From Clostridium aciditolerans (lineage in GTDB: Bacteria; Bacillota; Clostridia; Clostridiales; Clostridiaceae): DNA of 64,000 bases. Of the stretch, positions 9,670-18,430 are shown piece after piece. The stretch's first letter is position 1. Each line of letters opens with the position of its first letter. A model generated the notes under the pieces. That model saw nothing but the letters and a program-made list of their open reading frames with translations, was not told the DNA's origin and did no database searches. Where the stretch lies: positions 124,001 through 188,000 of the forward strand of contig NZ_JAEEGB010000004.1 in NCBI RefSeq assembly GCF_016316925.1, written 5' to 3'. The translations under genes and the position numbers were made by a program.

Positions 9670-10812
9670 GTGAATAACGAATTTAAAGAAAATATTGATG
9701 TGGTCCCAAGCTTAAGCTTTGAGCCTTTTCAAGAGGAGGCTCCTATTGTTAAGGCAAAAGAGGAAAATACACAGGGGGAAGTTCTTGATGATAGTTATTT
9801 AACAGAAGAAGAAAAAAAGATGGTGGATGAATTTGTTAATAAAATTGACGTAACTAATTCAAATTCAATTCTCCAGTATGGAGTAGGTGCTCAAAAGAAA
9901 ATTGCAGACTTTTCTGAAACTGCTTTAAATAATGTAAAGACTAAGGAATTAGGTGAAATAGGTGAAATGCTCTCTAATGTAGTAGGTGAGCTAAAAAACT
10001 TTGATGCTGCAGAGGAGAAAAAAGGATTTTTAGGCTTTTTTAAGAAAACTACGGAAAAATTTTCTCATATGAAAGCAAAGTATGATAAAGTTGAAGGAAA
10101 CATAAACAAAATTTGTACTACTCTCGAAAAACATCAGATACAACTTTTAAAAGATATTGCTATGCTTGATAAAATGTATGAAATAAATAAGGTATATTTT
10201 AAAGAGCTTTCTATGTATATCTTAGCTGGAAGAAAGAAGCTTGCAAAATTGGAGAAAGAAGAGCTTCCTATCCTAGTTGAAAGAGCAAAAGCTAGTGGAC
10301 TTCCTGAGGATGCACAGGCAACAAATGATTTTGTAGCCCTTTGTAACCGCTTCGAGAAAAAAGTTCATGATTTGGAGCTAACTAGAATGATTTCTCTTCA
10401 AATGGCTCCTCAAATTCGCTTAGTTCAAAATAATGATTCTTTAATGTCTGAGAAAATACAGTCTACTATTGTAAATACTATTCCGCTTTGGAAAAGTCAA
10501 ATTGTACTGGCTCTTGGAGTTGCTCATTCAAGCAATGCAGCTAAGGTTCAAAGCGAGGTAACAAATATGACAAATGAGCTTTTACGTAAGAATGCAGAAA
10601 CTCTTAAAATGTCAACTATAGAAACAGCTAAAGAATCTGAACGTGGAATTGTTGATATTGATACTCTTCGCCAAACAAATGAATCATTAATTTCCACTCT
10701 TGATGAAGTGCTTCGTATACAAACAGAAGGACGTCAAAAACGTAAAGAAGCTGAGGCAGAACTTCAAAACATTGAAGAACAATTAAAAAATAGGCTTTTA
10801 AGGCTTAGATAA
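9670..10812 (+). CDS. TelA-like toxic anion resistance protein
   Basis: Soluble helical protein of the TelA/KlaA family (PF05816), named for plasmid tellurite resistance and also tied to cell-envelope stress; mechanism unknown. The core is recognisable: a long all-helical region with KGFLGFFKKTTEKFSHMKAKYDKVEGNI, then LEKHQIQLLKDIAMLDKMYEIN and LRKNAETLKMSTIETAKESERG near the C-terminus. A TTG at 9664 is possible, but GTG 9670 has better spacing from the AAAAGGGG at 9653-9660 (380 residues). Shares a promoter with the upstream xpaC-like gene and ends in a very strong terminator. Confidence 0.88.
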   Translation: MNNEFKENIDVVPSLSFEPFQEEAPIVKAKEENTQGEVLDDSYLTEEEKKMVDEFVNKIDVTNSNSILQYGVGAQKKIADFSETALNNVKTKELGEIGEMLSNVVGELKNFDAAEEKKGFLGFFKKTTEKFSHMKAKYDKVEGNINKICTTLEKHQIQLLKDIAMLDKMYEINKVYFKELSMYILAGRKKLAKLEKEELPILVERAKASGLPEDAQATNDFVALCNRFEKKVHDLELTRMISLQMAPQIRLVQNNDSLMSEKIQSTIVNTIPLWKSQIVLALGVAHSSNAAKVQSEVTNMTNELLRKNAETLKMSTIETAKESERGIVDIDTLRQTNESLISTLDEVLRIQTEGRQKRKEAEAELQNIEEQLKNRLLRLR

Positions 10813-10816
10813 TAAT

Positions 10817-10864
10817 AAAAGGTAAGAGCACTAAGTGTAATTTCACTTAGTGCTCTTACCTTTT
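10817..10864 (+). terminator. Perfect 21-bp-stem terminator after telA
   Basis: Left arm 10817-10837 and right arm 10844-10864 are fully complementary over 21 bp with a 6-base loop. The stem has an A-run at its left base and a T-run at its right base, so it could also stop transcription in the reverse direction. Confidence 0.9.
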
Positions 10865-10877
10865 CAATAATACGAAG

Positions 10878-10900
10878 CATTCTTCAGAGGACAGTGAAGG
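10878..10900. repeat. Fragment of a dispersed repeat (AGAGGACAGTGAAGGAG)
   Basis: AGAGGACAGTGAAGGAG followed by a T-run matches a block inside the left terminal repeat of the element at 38592-39170. It lies in the otherwise featureless gap between telA and the permease gene (10865-11078). Confidence 0.5.
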
Positions 10901-11078
10901 AGTTTTTTTCTTATAGCTTCCTTGTTTAAAAAAGTTAATAACCTATGATAACAAACAAAATAAAACAGAAATATATGGAAAAATAAAACATTTTTTAAAA
11001 TAGCCTTAATATATAATTGAAATAATGAAGGTACCTTTCATAAGAAATATAAAAAAGTTCAATTATAAGGGGGTTAAC

Positions 11079-12497
11079 ATGAAAAATGAGCTTAAGAGAG
11101 GTCTAAAAAGTCGTCACCTGAATATGATTGCCATCGGAGGAACAATTGGAACGGGTCTATTCTTAGCTTCTGGGTATAACATAGAAAAAGCAGGTGTAGG
11201 AGGAGGTCCTCTTGCATATTTAATTATTGGAATTCTAGTATATTTCCTCATGATGGGAGTTGGAGAAATGTCAACATTCCTTCCGACATCTGGTGCTTAT
11301 CAAACATTTGCCGGCTTGTTTGTTCATCCTGTTTTTGGATTTGCTGTAGGATGGAATGTTTGGGTCAATGCTTCAATTTCAATTGGAGCTGAATTGGTTG
11401 GCGGTGCAATGATTATGCAACAATTTTTTCCTGGAATTAATCCTGTAGTCTGGTGCATTGTTATCGGTGTTGGAATACTACTATTAAACTTGATTACTGT
11501 TAAGGCCTATGGGGAAGCAGAATTTTGGTTTGCTGGGATCAAAGTAGTGACAATTATAGCATTTATGATTACTGGTATACTTATGATTATTGGTGTTATC
11601 GGTAGTAAAGGTCCAATCGGATTTTCCAACTGGACGAGTGCCTCCTTTATGCCAAATGGTATATGGGCTGTTGCATTAGTATCTATTGGTGTAATTTGGT
11701 CCTATCTAGGAGTTGAAACTGTAACTATTGCAGCTGGCGAAACTGAAAACCCTCAAGTAAATGTTCCTAAAGCTATAAAAACTGTTTTTTTCCGAATTGT
11801 ATTATTTTACGTTGGATCCGTTACTATAATCGGTCTTGTTGTGCCTTATAAAAATGTGGATGTGTTACACAATGGATATGCTGGTGTTTTCGCAATGGCT
11901 GGGATCGGATTTGGTGCTACACTAATGAATGTTGTAATATTGACTTCTCTTGCTTCCTGTGCAAATTCAGTTGTTTATATTGCTAGCAGAATGCTAATGG
12001 CTCTTGCTCAAGAAGGAAAAGCCCCAAAAGTATTTGGTAAAATAAATAGTCGTGGTATACCAGTTCCCGCTATTTTGTTGACTATGTCCATTGGCTTTAT
12101 TTCAATATTAACAAATTTTATTTCACCAGATAAAGTATTTGTTTGGCTAATTTCAATTGCAGGATTTAATACCTTACTTACATGGTTTGGAATCTTACTT
12201 TCTCATGTAAAATTCAGAAAATGGCTTGTAAAAAATGGCGGAAAAGTTGAAAATCTTAAGTTCAAAGCTTCCTTCTATCCAACTGCACCTATAATTGCTC
12301 TTATATTTTTAATTGCGATTGCAATAGCTATGGCTACAAGCCCTGATACTAGATTTTCATTTCTAATTGGCATACCTATGATGGCATTGTATTTTGGAAT
12401 AGGTTATTGGCAATACAAAAAGGGCAATATGATTCCTCCAAGCTATTCAGAGTATCTGGAAGCAAATATAAAAGCTGAAGAGTCAGAAAACTCATAA
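11079..12497 (+). CDS. APC-family amino acid permease
   Basis: Secondary transporter of the amino acid-polyamine-organocation superfamily, AAT type (relatives include LysP, ProY and AnsP). 472 residues with about 12 hydrophobic helices. The N-terminal signature LKSRHLNMIAIGGTIGTGLF is the classic helix-1 substrate motif, and EMSTFLPTSGAYQTFAG is the helix-3 family motif. An earlier in-frame ATG at 11025 lacks a ribosome site; ATG 11079 follows AAGGGGG. Followed after 26 bp by an M20 peptidase, then an amidohydrolase and a regulator, so it probably imports the amino acid or N-blocked amino acid that these enzymes process. Substrate not determinable by eye. Confidence 0.9.
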   Translation: MKNELKRGLKSRHLNMIAIGGTIGTGLFLASGYNIEKAGVGGGPLAYLIIGILVYFLMMGVGEMSTFLPTSGAYQTFAGLFVHPVFGFAVGWNVWVNASISIGAELVGGAMIMQQFFPGINPVVWCIVIGVGILLLNLITVKAYGEAEFWFAGIKVVTIIAFMITGILMIIGVIGSKGPIGFSNWTSASFMPNGIWAVALVSIGVIWSYLGVETVTIAAGETENPQVNVPKAIKTVFFRIVLFYVGSVTIIGLVVPYKNVDVLHNGYAGVFAMAGIGFGATLMNVVILTSLASCANSVVYIASRMLMALAQEGKAPKVFGKINSRGIPVPAILLTMSIGFISILTNFISPDKVFVWLISIAGFNTLLTWFGILLSHVKFRKWLVKNGGKVENLKFKASFYPTAPIIALIFLIAIAIAMATSPDTRFSFLIGIPMMALYFGIGYWQYKKGNMIPPSYSEYLEANIKAEESENS

Positions 12498-12523
12498 ATT
12501 TATTAATGCTGGAGGAAACAAAA

Positions 12524-13741
12524 ATGGAGTGTAAAAAGAAAGATAATTATAAAGAAAATTTAATTTCTGACGTAACAGCTTTAATGCAAAAACTAATTTC
12601 TATACCAAGTTCATATTTCAATGAATCAGAGATTATGGACTTCGTATTTAACTGGTTTCGTGATAGAGAAATTAAAGCATATTTTCACGAGTACCATGAA
12701 TCGAAGATTACAAATTATAAAGGTAAAAATGTAGTTTGTGAGTTACTTGGTAGTAAACCAGGGCCTACAATTCATATCAATGGTCACCTCGATACAGTAA
12801 AGCCCTGCAATGGTTGGTCCAAAGATCCTTATGCTGGAACTGTAGAGGATGACAAAATATTCGGCCTTGGAGCTCTTGACATGAAATCGGGATGCTGTGC
12901 GATAATGATTGCAATTGAAAGATTTTATCGACTTAATAAAAATTTTCGCGGTAAAATTATTTCTACTTTTGTTTCGGATGAAGAAGGACCTTATGGATTA
13001 GGAACCAACGCATTAATAGAAGATGGTCTGCTAGAAGGGATAGATTTTTCTATTGTTACTGAACCAAGTGCATCATTTGCTTTAAAGCCCTTCCCTAATA
13101 TTTGCTTAGGCGCAAGAGGTGGATACGCTTTGGAGGTAGAATTCTTTGGCAAAGCTGCTCATGCTGCACTACCCCATAACGGTATCAGTGCTGCTGTTGA
13201 CGCTGGTAAATTCATTTGCCAGCTTGAAAATATAAGCTATTTAAAGGATGATTTGCTGGGCCAAGGTGTAGCCTGTGTTGTTGCTCTTGAAAGTGATGGT
13301 GGCGCCTGTAGTGTTCCCCACTATTCAAAAGTAAAACTTTTCTGGCATATTGTTACAGGGGAAGATGAAACCTCAATAGAAAAGTATATTATCGAAGCCA
13401 TTGAAAAAGCAAAAATTAAATGTGATTACAAAATTTCTTTTAGGAACTCTCCTACAGAGGGAAGTCGAGGTTTCATGCCCTATAAAGTTGATAAAAAGAA
13501 CTCCTATGTTGTTGAATTCTTTAAATGCATAGAAAATATATGTGGAGTAGAGCCAAGTGTATCCTATTTCCAAAGTATCGGAGATTTCAATTATTTAGGC
13601 TCGAGAACAAATGCTCCTGTGGTAATATTTGGTGCCGAAGGAGAAAATTTTCACAGTTCAGATGAATATGCAACCTTAACTTCAATTTCAAAGACTGCAG
13701 ATATTATTTATGACTTTCTTGTTCGTATGCTCTCAAAATAA
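12524..13741 (+). CDS. M20-family metallopeptidase/deacylase (ArgE/DapE/YgeY-like)
   Basis: Zinc-dependent amidohydrolase of the M20 group, cleaving N-acyl or dipeptide bonds of amino acid derivatives. Metal and catalytic residues are visible: NGHLDTV (H88, D90), GLGALDMKSG (bridging D119), SDEEGPYG (catalytic E153, metal E154), a late GAEGENFHSSDEY histidine, and TEPS. 405 residues from the ATG at 12524, which has GGAGG at 12511-12515; the in-frame ATG at 12506 precedes that site and is unlikely. The central dimerisation lid domain is present (about 200-310). Very close to the permease upstream, suggesting uptake then hydrolysis. Confidence 0.9.
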   Translation: MECKKKDNYKENLISDVTALMQKLISIPSSYFNESEIMDFVFNWFRDREIKAYFHEYHESKITNYKGKNVVCELLGSKPGPTIHINGHLDTVKPCNGWSKDPYAGTVEDDKIFGLGALDMKSGCCAIMIAIERFYRLNKNFRGKIISTFVSDEEGPYGLGTNALIEDGLLEGIDFSIVTEPSASFALKPFPNICLGARGGYALEVEFFGKAAHAALPHNGISAAVDAGKFICQLENISYLKDDLLGQGVACVVALESDGGACSVPHYSKVKLFWHIVTGEDETSIEKYIIEAIEKAKIKCDYKISFRNSPTEGSRGFMPYKVDKKNSYVVEFFKCIENICGVEPSVSYFQSIGDFNYLGSRTNAPVVIFGAEGENFHSSDEYATLTSISKTADIIYDFLVRMLSK

Positions 13742-13777
13742 TCCCCCATATTATTGTCAATATTTATTAACATTTTT

Positions 13778-13815
13778 TAGTAGAATCATCGCTTCTATTA
13801 GCGATGATTCTACTA
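13778..13815. terminator. Perfect 16-bp inverted repeat between M20 gene and amidohydrolase
   Basis: TAGTAGAATCATCGCT (13778-13793) and its exact complement (13800-13815) enclose a 6-base loop. No good T-run follows, so it may be a weak terminator, an attenuator or a protein-binding dyad ahead of the amidohydrolase gene, 43 bp before its start. Confidence 0.5.
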
Positions 13816-13858
13816 TATAATTAACTATTAATATTCATTTAAATGAGGGGGCGAAGAT

Positions 13859-15409
13859 TTGCAAGCAGATTTATTAATAGTAAATGGGAAATGCTTTAAT
13901 CCCGCTGATAATGAAACCTACAAGTGGATTGCAATAAATAAAGATAAAATAGTTGCTATAGGAAAGGGCGATGACTACTTAAATTTCTCTGAATACTGCG
14001 GCGAAATCATCGATGCAAATGGTTCTTCAGTGCTACCTGGTTTTTATGATAGTCATTGTCATCTTGCTCAGACCGCTATCAATCATGTTAGCCTGAATTT
14101 AAGTGAGGCTACTTCTTTTAATGATATCGGAGATTTGATTTCTATGCAGTCAAAAAAGAATCCTGGTAAACCAATAAGAGGAATTCGACTGGATGAACTT
14201 AACTTGAAAGAAAAGAAACTTCCTGATAGATATATATTAGATAAATTTTGCGATGATGTTCCAGTTTGGATAAATAGAGTGGAATATCATACGAGTATAT
14301 TAAATACATACTCTTTGCTCCATTACAAAATTCCATATTCAGTCTCAGGAATTGAGCTTGATAAAAGCGATATGCCAACAGGTATTTTTAGAGGAAATGC
14401 AAACGCTTTGCTGCGTCAGAATATCTTAAATAGCATAAGCAATGAATTCAAACTTGAAGCTTTAAAAGAGATAATACCAAACTTTATTAAGTCTGGTGTT
14501 ACAACGGTATCTTCAATGGAAGGTGGCTTTATGTTTTGTGATAAAGATGCAGAATTCATACATGAGTATTATAAATCTATGCCTATTGATTTGGTGCTCT
14601 TTTATCAGACTACTGACATAAAAAAAGTCACTAGTATGGGACTTAAAAGAATTGGTGGGAGTTTATTTATAGATGGCTCTTTTGGTTCTAGAACTGCTGC
14701 ACTTTATCAGGACTATTCTGATTCCCCTGGTAATCGAGGAGTTTTATATTATACTCAAGATGAACTAAATTCTTTCTTCCTAGATTGCTATGAAAATAAT
14801 CTTCAAACTGCAGTTCATGTTATTGGTGAGCATTCCATTGATCTTGCTTTAAATGCTCATGAATATGCATATAGAAGAACTGGTAATAACACATTGAGGC
14901 ATAGACTCGAACATATAGAACTCCCTACCCCACTTCATCTAAAAAAATCAAAAGCATTAAATTTGATTTATTCAATGCAACCGGCTTATGAGTACTTTTG
15001 GGGAGGGGTAGGTAAAATGTATCAAAGGAGGCTTGGAGAAAGATATAAAATTACCAATCCATTCGACGAAATTATTAAATGTGGTATTAAAATTTGTGGC
15101 GGGTCTGACAGTGATGTTACACCTTCCAATCCATTACTAGGAATTCATTCTGCAGTTAACCATCCCGTTGAACAGCACAGAATACCTGTTCTAGAAGCTG
15201 TTAAAATGTTTACATCGAACTCTGCATATGCGATATCTGAAGAGAATGTTAAAGGTAGTTTAGAAATAGGAAAATTGGCTGACTTAGTAATTTTAAGCGA
15301 TGATTTATTCAGTATAAACAAAGAAAATATAATAGATGTGAAAGTTAAGGCAACTATTAAATCTGGCAATGTTTTGTTTAATGAACTTAGAGGGGGAGGT
15401 AGAGTATAA
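13859..15409 (+). CDS. YtcJ/AepA-like metal-dependent amidohydrolase
   Basis: Amidohydrolase-superfamily enzyme of the YtcJ/AepA (exoenzyme regulatory) group, likely hydrolysing a cyclic amide or N-substituted amino acid. Beta-sandwich N-terminal strand segment ADLLIVNGKCFNP, metal motif DSHCHL (about residues 63-68), lysine/histidine region with GSFGSRTAALYQDY, AVHVIGEHSID, RHRLEHIELP, and the C-terminal metal Asp in GGSDSDVTP, followed by GSLEIGKLADLVILSDD, the superfamily's C-terminal hallmark. 516 residues, TTG start behind GAGGGGG. The BTAD regulator begins one base after its stop, so the two are cotranscribed. Substrate unknown. Confidence 0.88.
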   Translation: MQADLLIVNGKCFNPADNETYKWIAINKDKIVAIGKGDDYLNFSEYCGEIIDANGSSVLPGFYDSHCHLAQTAINHVSLNLSEATSFNDIGDLISMQSKKNPGKPIRGIRLDELNLKEKKLPDRYILDKFCDDVPVWINRVEYHTSILNTYSLLHYKIPYSVSGIELDKSDMPTGIFRGNANALLRQNILNSISNEFKLEALKEIIPNFIKSGVTTVSSMEGGFMFCDKDAEFIHEYYKSMPIDLVLFYQTTDIKKVTSMGLKRIGGSLFIDGSFGSRTAALYQDYSDSPGNRGVLYYTQDELNSFFLDCYENNLQTAVHVIGEHSIDLALNAHEYAYRRTGNNTLRHRLEHIELPTPLHLKKSKALNLIYSMQPAYEYFWGGVGKMYQRRLGERYKITNPFDEIIKCGIKICGGSDSDVTPSNPLLGIHSAVNHPVEQHRIPVLEAVKMFTSNSAYAISEENVKGSLEIGKLADLVILSDDLFSINKENIIDVKVKATIKSGNVLFNELRGGGRV

Positions 15410-15410
15410 A

Positions 15411-16574
15411 ATGCCTATTCTCTCGATAAGTATGCTAGGAAAAATCACTATGAAATTTAACGGTGAATACATCGAAAATAAATTAAGTAACAAGGCAATT
15501 GCTCTAATTTGTTATTTAATTACTAATTCAGAGAAAAAAATTAGCCGTGAGAATTTAGCAGGTTTGCTCTGGGCTGATAGCGATGAGGAATCTTCAAGAT
15601 ACAATTTAAGATATAGTTTGTGGAGTATTAAACGTATTATCCATCATGATGAAAAAGGTGAGGAATTAATTATTTCAGAAAAGGATTCATGTTATATAAA
15701 TAAAAGATATGACTTTTTTTGTGACATTCTTTTTCTTAAAAATTATGAGGAAAAGAATAACATTACCCTAGAGGAACTTCTTAATTTGAAAACTTTATTC
15801 TCAGGAGAATTTTTAGAAGGACTGTATATCAAGAAAGCTTCTGAATTCAACGATTTCATATTATTTGAGAGAATCATTTTTCAAAATAAAAACCTAGAAA
15901 TTCTGAAGAAAATATCGAAAAAATATGAAGAACTAAATCAACCTGAAAACTTTATTAGGACAGTGAAAGAAATGTTGGTAATTGATTTATATAATGAAGA
16001 TTTTGCTTATATGCTTATGGATACTTATAATAAATCAGAAAACATAACTAGCGCAATTGATTTTTACCAAAGCTTCGAGAAAAGCCTCAGGAAGAACTTA
16101 AATATTTCTCCTTCAAAGAAATTGAAAACGCTCTATAGTTCAATAATTTCTACTAATCAAAATGAAAAAAAGATAACAAATAATAGTTACGCCAATGTGC
16201 AAAAAAAACATTTATTTATTAATACCTTTTGCCTAAAAAAAATCCCCTTTTTCTGGATTTCTGATGTCATAGGAAAGATTGTAGAGGAATTAAAAGCTTA
16301 TAAGGAATTAATTATTGAAACCAATTATATTGCCGACCTAGCATTTATTCAAAATAAAATAGTGTTATTGAGTAAAGAAAAAATCAAAGTTCCTCAAGCG
16401 GTACCTCCAGTACGAGTAATTAACGCGCTTTATGAACTCCTTAAATCTTTACCAGAGTTTTACTTGATTCATATTAAAATTAATAATTTCGAAAACATTG
16501 ACTCTATTTCAAAAGATGCACTGCAATATATTGAAAGTAATTCCATAGAAGGTATCGAAATTATTAAATACTAA
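15411..16574 (+). CDS. BTAD/SARP-type transcriptional regulator
   Basis: Probable activator with an N-terminal OmpR-like winged helix (about residues 1-90; SNKAIALICYLITNSEKKISRENLAGLLW is the family's recognisable start) followed by a bacterial transcriptional activator TPR-like domain (about 95-250, ending FYQSFEKSLRKNLNISPSKKLKTLY), and a C-terminal part of about 130 residues with no recognised domain. 387 residues from ATG 15411, which has GGGGGAGGT upstream; the in-frame ATG at 15369 lies inside the amidohydrolase gene. Likely controls the permease-M20-amidohydrolase cluster, an inference from position only. Confidence 0.8.
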   Translation: MPILSISMLGKITMKFNGEYIENKLSNKAIALICYLITNSEKKISRENLAGLLWADSDEESSRYNLRYSLWSIKRIIHHDEKGEELIISEKDSCYINKRYDFFCDILFLKNYEEKNNITLEELLNLKTLFSGEFLEGLYIKKASEFNDFILFERIIFQNKNLEILKKISKKYEELNQPENFIRTVKEMLVIDLYNEDFAYMLMDTYNKSENITSAIDFYQSFEKSLRKNLNISPSKKLKTLYSSIISTNQNEKKITNNSYANVQKKHLFINTFCLKKIPFFWISDVIGKIVEELKAYKELIIETNYIADLAFIQNKIVLLSKEKIKVPQAVPPVRVINALYELLKSLPEFYLIHIKINNFENIDSISKDALQYIESNSIEGIEIIKY

Positions 16575-16605
16575 TATAAATTTAATGAAGTTTTAATTGA
16601 GAAAT

Positions 16606-16645
16606 TAAAAAATCCAGCAGTTCATTATAACTACTGGATTTATAT
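16606..16645. terminator. Bidirectional terminator between BTAD gene and suf operon
   Basis: AAATCCAGCAGTT (16610-16622) pairs with AACTACTGGATTT (16629-16641), with an A-run on the left and T-rich sequence on the right, between two convergent genes. Confidence 0.75.
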
Positions 16646-16692
16646 TATTTGTTATCCCTATAACTCCCACTATTTACGGTACCGATTATCTC

Positions 16693-17139
16693 TTAGAGAT
16701 CTAAACCATCTTTTTTTCTTATGGCTTCCTTCAATGTGTGCCAAGCAAGCACCGCACATTTCACTCTAGCTGGCATTGTAGAAATATTTTTAAGAGCAAT
16801 TGCATCTTCTAATTTTTCTAACTCTTCATCATCAGTAACTTCTTTTTTTATCATACCTATGAAGGTATTTACATATTCTAATGCTTCCTCTTTAGACTTT
16901 CCTTTTATAAGGTCTATCATCATTGAGGTAGATGCCTGAGATATGGCACATCCACTGCCTTCAAAGGCTGCATCCTCAATGATATCTCCATTAAATTTTA
17001 GTGATAGAGTTATATCATCGCCGCAGCTTGGATTGTGTCCTCTCTCTGTACAATCTGCATGTTCTATATGCTTCTTATTGTGATTACTTTGGTTATGCTC
17101 CATTATTATTTCAGAATATATTAAATTAAGATTCTCCAT
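16693..17139 (-). CDS. sufU: SufU-type Fe-S assembly sulfur-transfer/scaffold protein
   Basis: Zinc-containing SufU protein, which accepts persulfide sulfur from SufS and passes it to the SufBCD scaffold in the cytosol. Conserved cysteine motifs are present: SCGDDI, GSGCAISQAS and VKCAVLAWHTL, with the SufU-specific insertion between the second and third cysteine. 148 residues. It overlaps the end of sufS by 14 bp, so it is translationally coupled and is the last gene of the operon; the adjacent hairpin at 16606-16645 ends transcription. A second in-frame ATG at 17103 is possible; both have weak ribosome sites. Confidence 0.93.
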   Translation of the reverse strand: MENLNLIYSEIIMEHNQSNHNKKHIEHADCTERGHNPSCGDDITLSLKFNGDIIEDAAFEGSGCAISQASTSMMIDLIKGKSKEEALEYVNTFIGMIKKEVTDDEELEKLEDAIALKNISTMPARVKCAVLAWHTLKEAIRKKDGLDL

Positions 17140-18367
17140 ATCCTAACCACTTCCTTACACTTTTTATACTTTCAATAAATTTATCTACCTCTTCAAAGGT
17201 ATTATAGAAGTAAAAGCTTGCTCTTGAGGAAGCTTGAATTCCTAAATACTTCATAAGAGGCTGTGCACAGTGGTGACCAGCTCTAACTGCTACACCATAG
17301 CTGTCTACAATACTTGCAACATCATGGGGATGAACACCTTCTATATTAAAGGATATAATTCCACCTCTACTATCCATATCTCTAGGTCCATAAATAGTTA
17401 CATAAGGTATTTCCCTCATTTTACTTAGTGCATATTCTGTAAGTTCTTTTTCATGTTCTGTAATATTGTCCATTCCCACAGCTTCTAGGTAATCTATAGC
17501 TGCACATAAAGCTACTGCTCCTTCAACATTTTGTGTACCTGCTTCAAATTTAAAGGGAAGCTCAGCAAAGCTTGACTCCTGCTCTGTTACATACTCTATC
17601 ATGTCCCCTCCTCTTAAAAAGGGAGGCATTTTTAAAAGAAGTTCTTCTTTTCCGTATAGCACTCCTATTCCCATTGGAGCAAGTGCTTTGTGTCCTGAAA
17701 ATACAAAGAAATCTGCATCTAAATCTGTTACATTTACCTTCATGTGGGGTACACTTTGAGCTCCGTCAACAACAACGACGGCTCCTTTGCTGTGAGCATA
17801 CTCTACTATATCTTTAACAGGGTATATAGTTCCAAGTACATTAGACATTTGTGCTACAGCTACAAGCTTTGTCTTATCAGTAATCTTTTCCCTATACTCT
17901 TCTTCAGTAAGTCTTCCTTCTTTATTTATATACATATATTTTAAAACTGCGTTTTTTGCTTTTGCTACCATTTGCCAAGGCAATATATTACTATGATGTT
18001 CTGAAATAGTAACTACAATTTCATCTCCTGGCTGTATAAAAGCCATTCCATAGGTATAGGCTATCAGGTTTAGTGATTCAGTAGCATTTTTTGTGAATAT
18101 TATTTCACTAGCCTTTCTAGCTCGAATGAAATTTTTAACCTTCTCTCTAGCTCCTTCATATGCATCTGTTGCTGCTACGCTTAGATAATGGGCGCCTCTG
18201 TGAGGATTTCCATTAATCTTTTCATTATAATCTGTTATTGCCTGTATAACTGATTTTGGCTTATGTGTTGTAGCTCCGTTATCTAAATAAACTAATTTTT
18301 TACCATTTATATCTATAGAGAGGATTGGAAAGTCCTCTCTTATTTTATTCACATCAATCTTGCTCAT
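17126..18367 (-). CDS. sufS: Cysteine desulfurase SufS
   Basis: PLP-dependent class V aminotransferase-fold enzyme that removes sulfur from cysteine to give alanine and an enzyme-bound persulfide. PLP lysine lies in FFVFSGHKALAPMGIGVLYG; the persulfide cysteine is in VRAGHHCAQPLMKYLG; ITISEHHSN-type histidine stacking motif is VTISEHHSNILPW. 413 residues, normal for SufS. Good AGGAGG start site. Sits between sufD and sufU in the common Firmicute order sufCDSUB-like, here C-B-D-S-U. Confidence 0.96.
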   Translation of the reverse strand: MSKIDVNKIREDFPILSIDINGKKLVYLDNGATTHKPKSVIQAITDYNEKINGNPHRGAHYLSVAATDAYEGAREKVKNFIRARKASEIIFTKNATESLNLIAYTYGMAFIQPGDEIVVTISEHHSNILPWQMVAKAKNAVLKYMYINKEGRLTEEEYREKITDKTKLVAVAQMSNVLGTIYPVKDIVEYAHSKGAVVVVDGAQSVPHMKVNVTDLDADFFVFSGHKALAPMGIGVLYGKEELLLKMPPFLRGGDMIEYVTEQESSFAELPFKFEAGTQNVEGAVALCAAIDYLEAVGMDNITEHEKELTEYALSKMREIPYVTIYGPRDMDSRGGIISFNIEGVHPHDVASIVDSYGVAVRAGHHCAQPLMKYLGIQASSRASFYFYNTFEEVDKFIESIKSVRKWLGYGES

Positions 18368-18430
18368 CTTTAATCCTCCTATAGAAAGTTTAGGATTCCA
18401 AGTTAAAAAATCAATTTCCTACTTCTTCTC

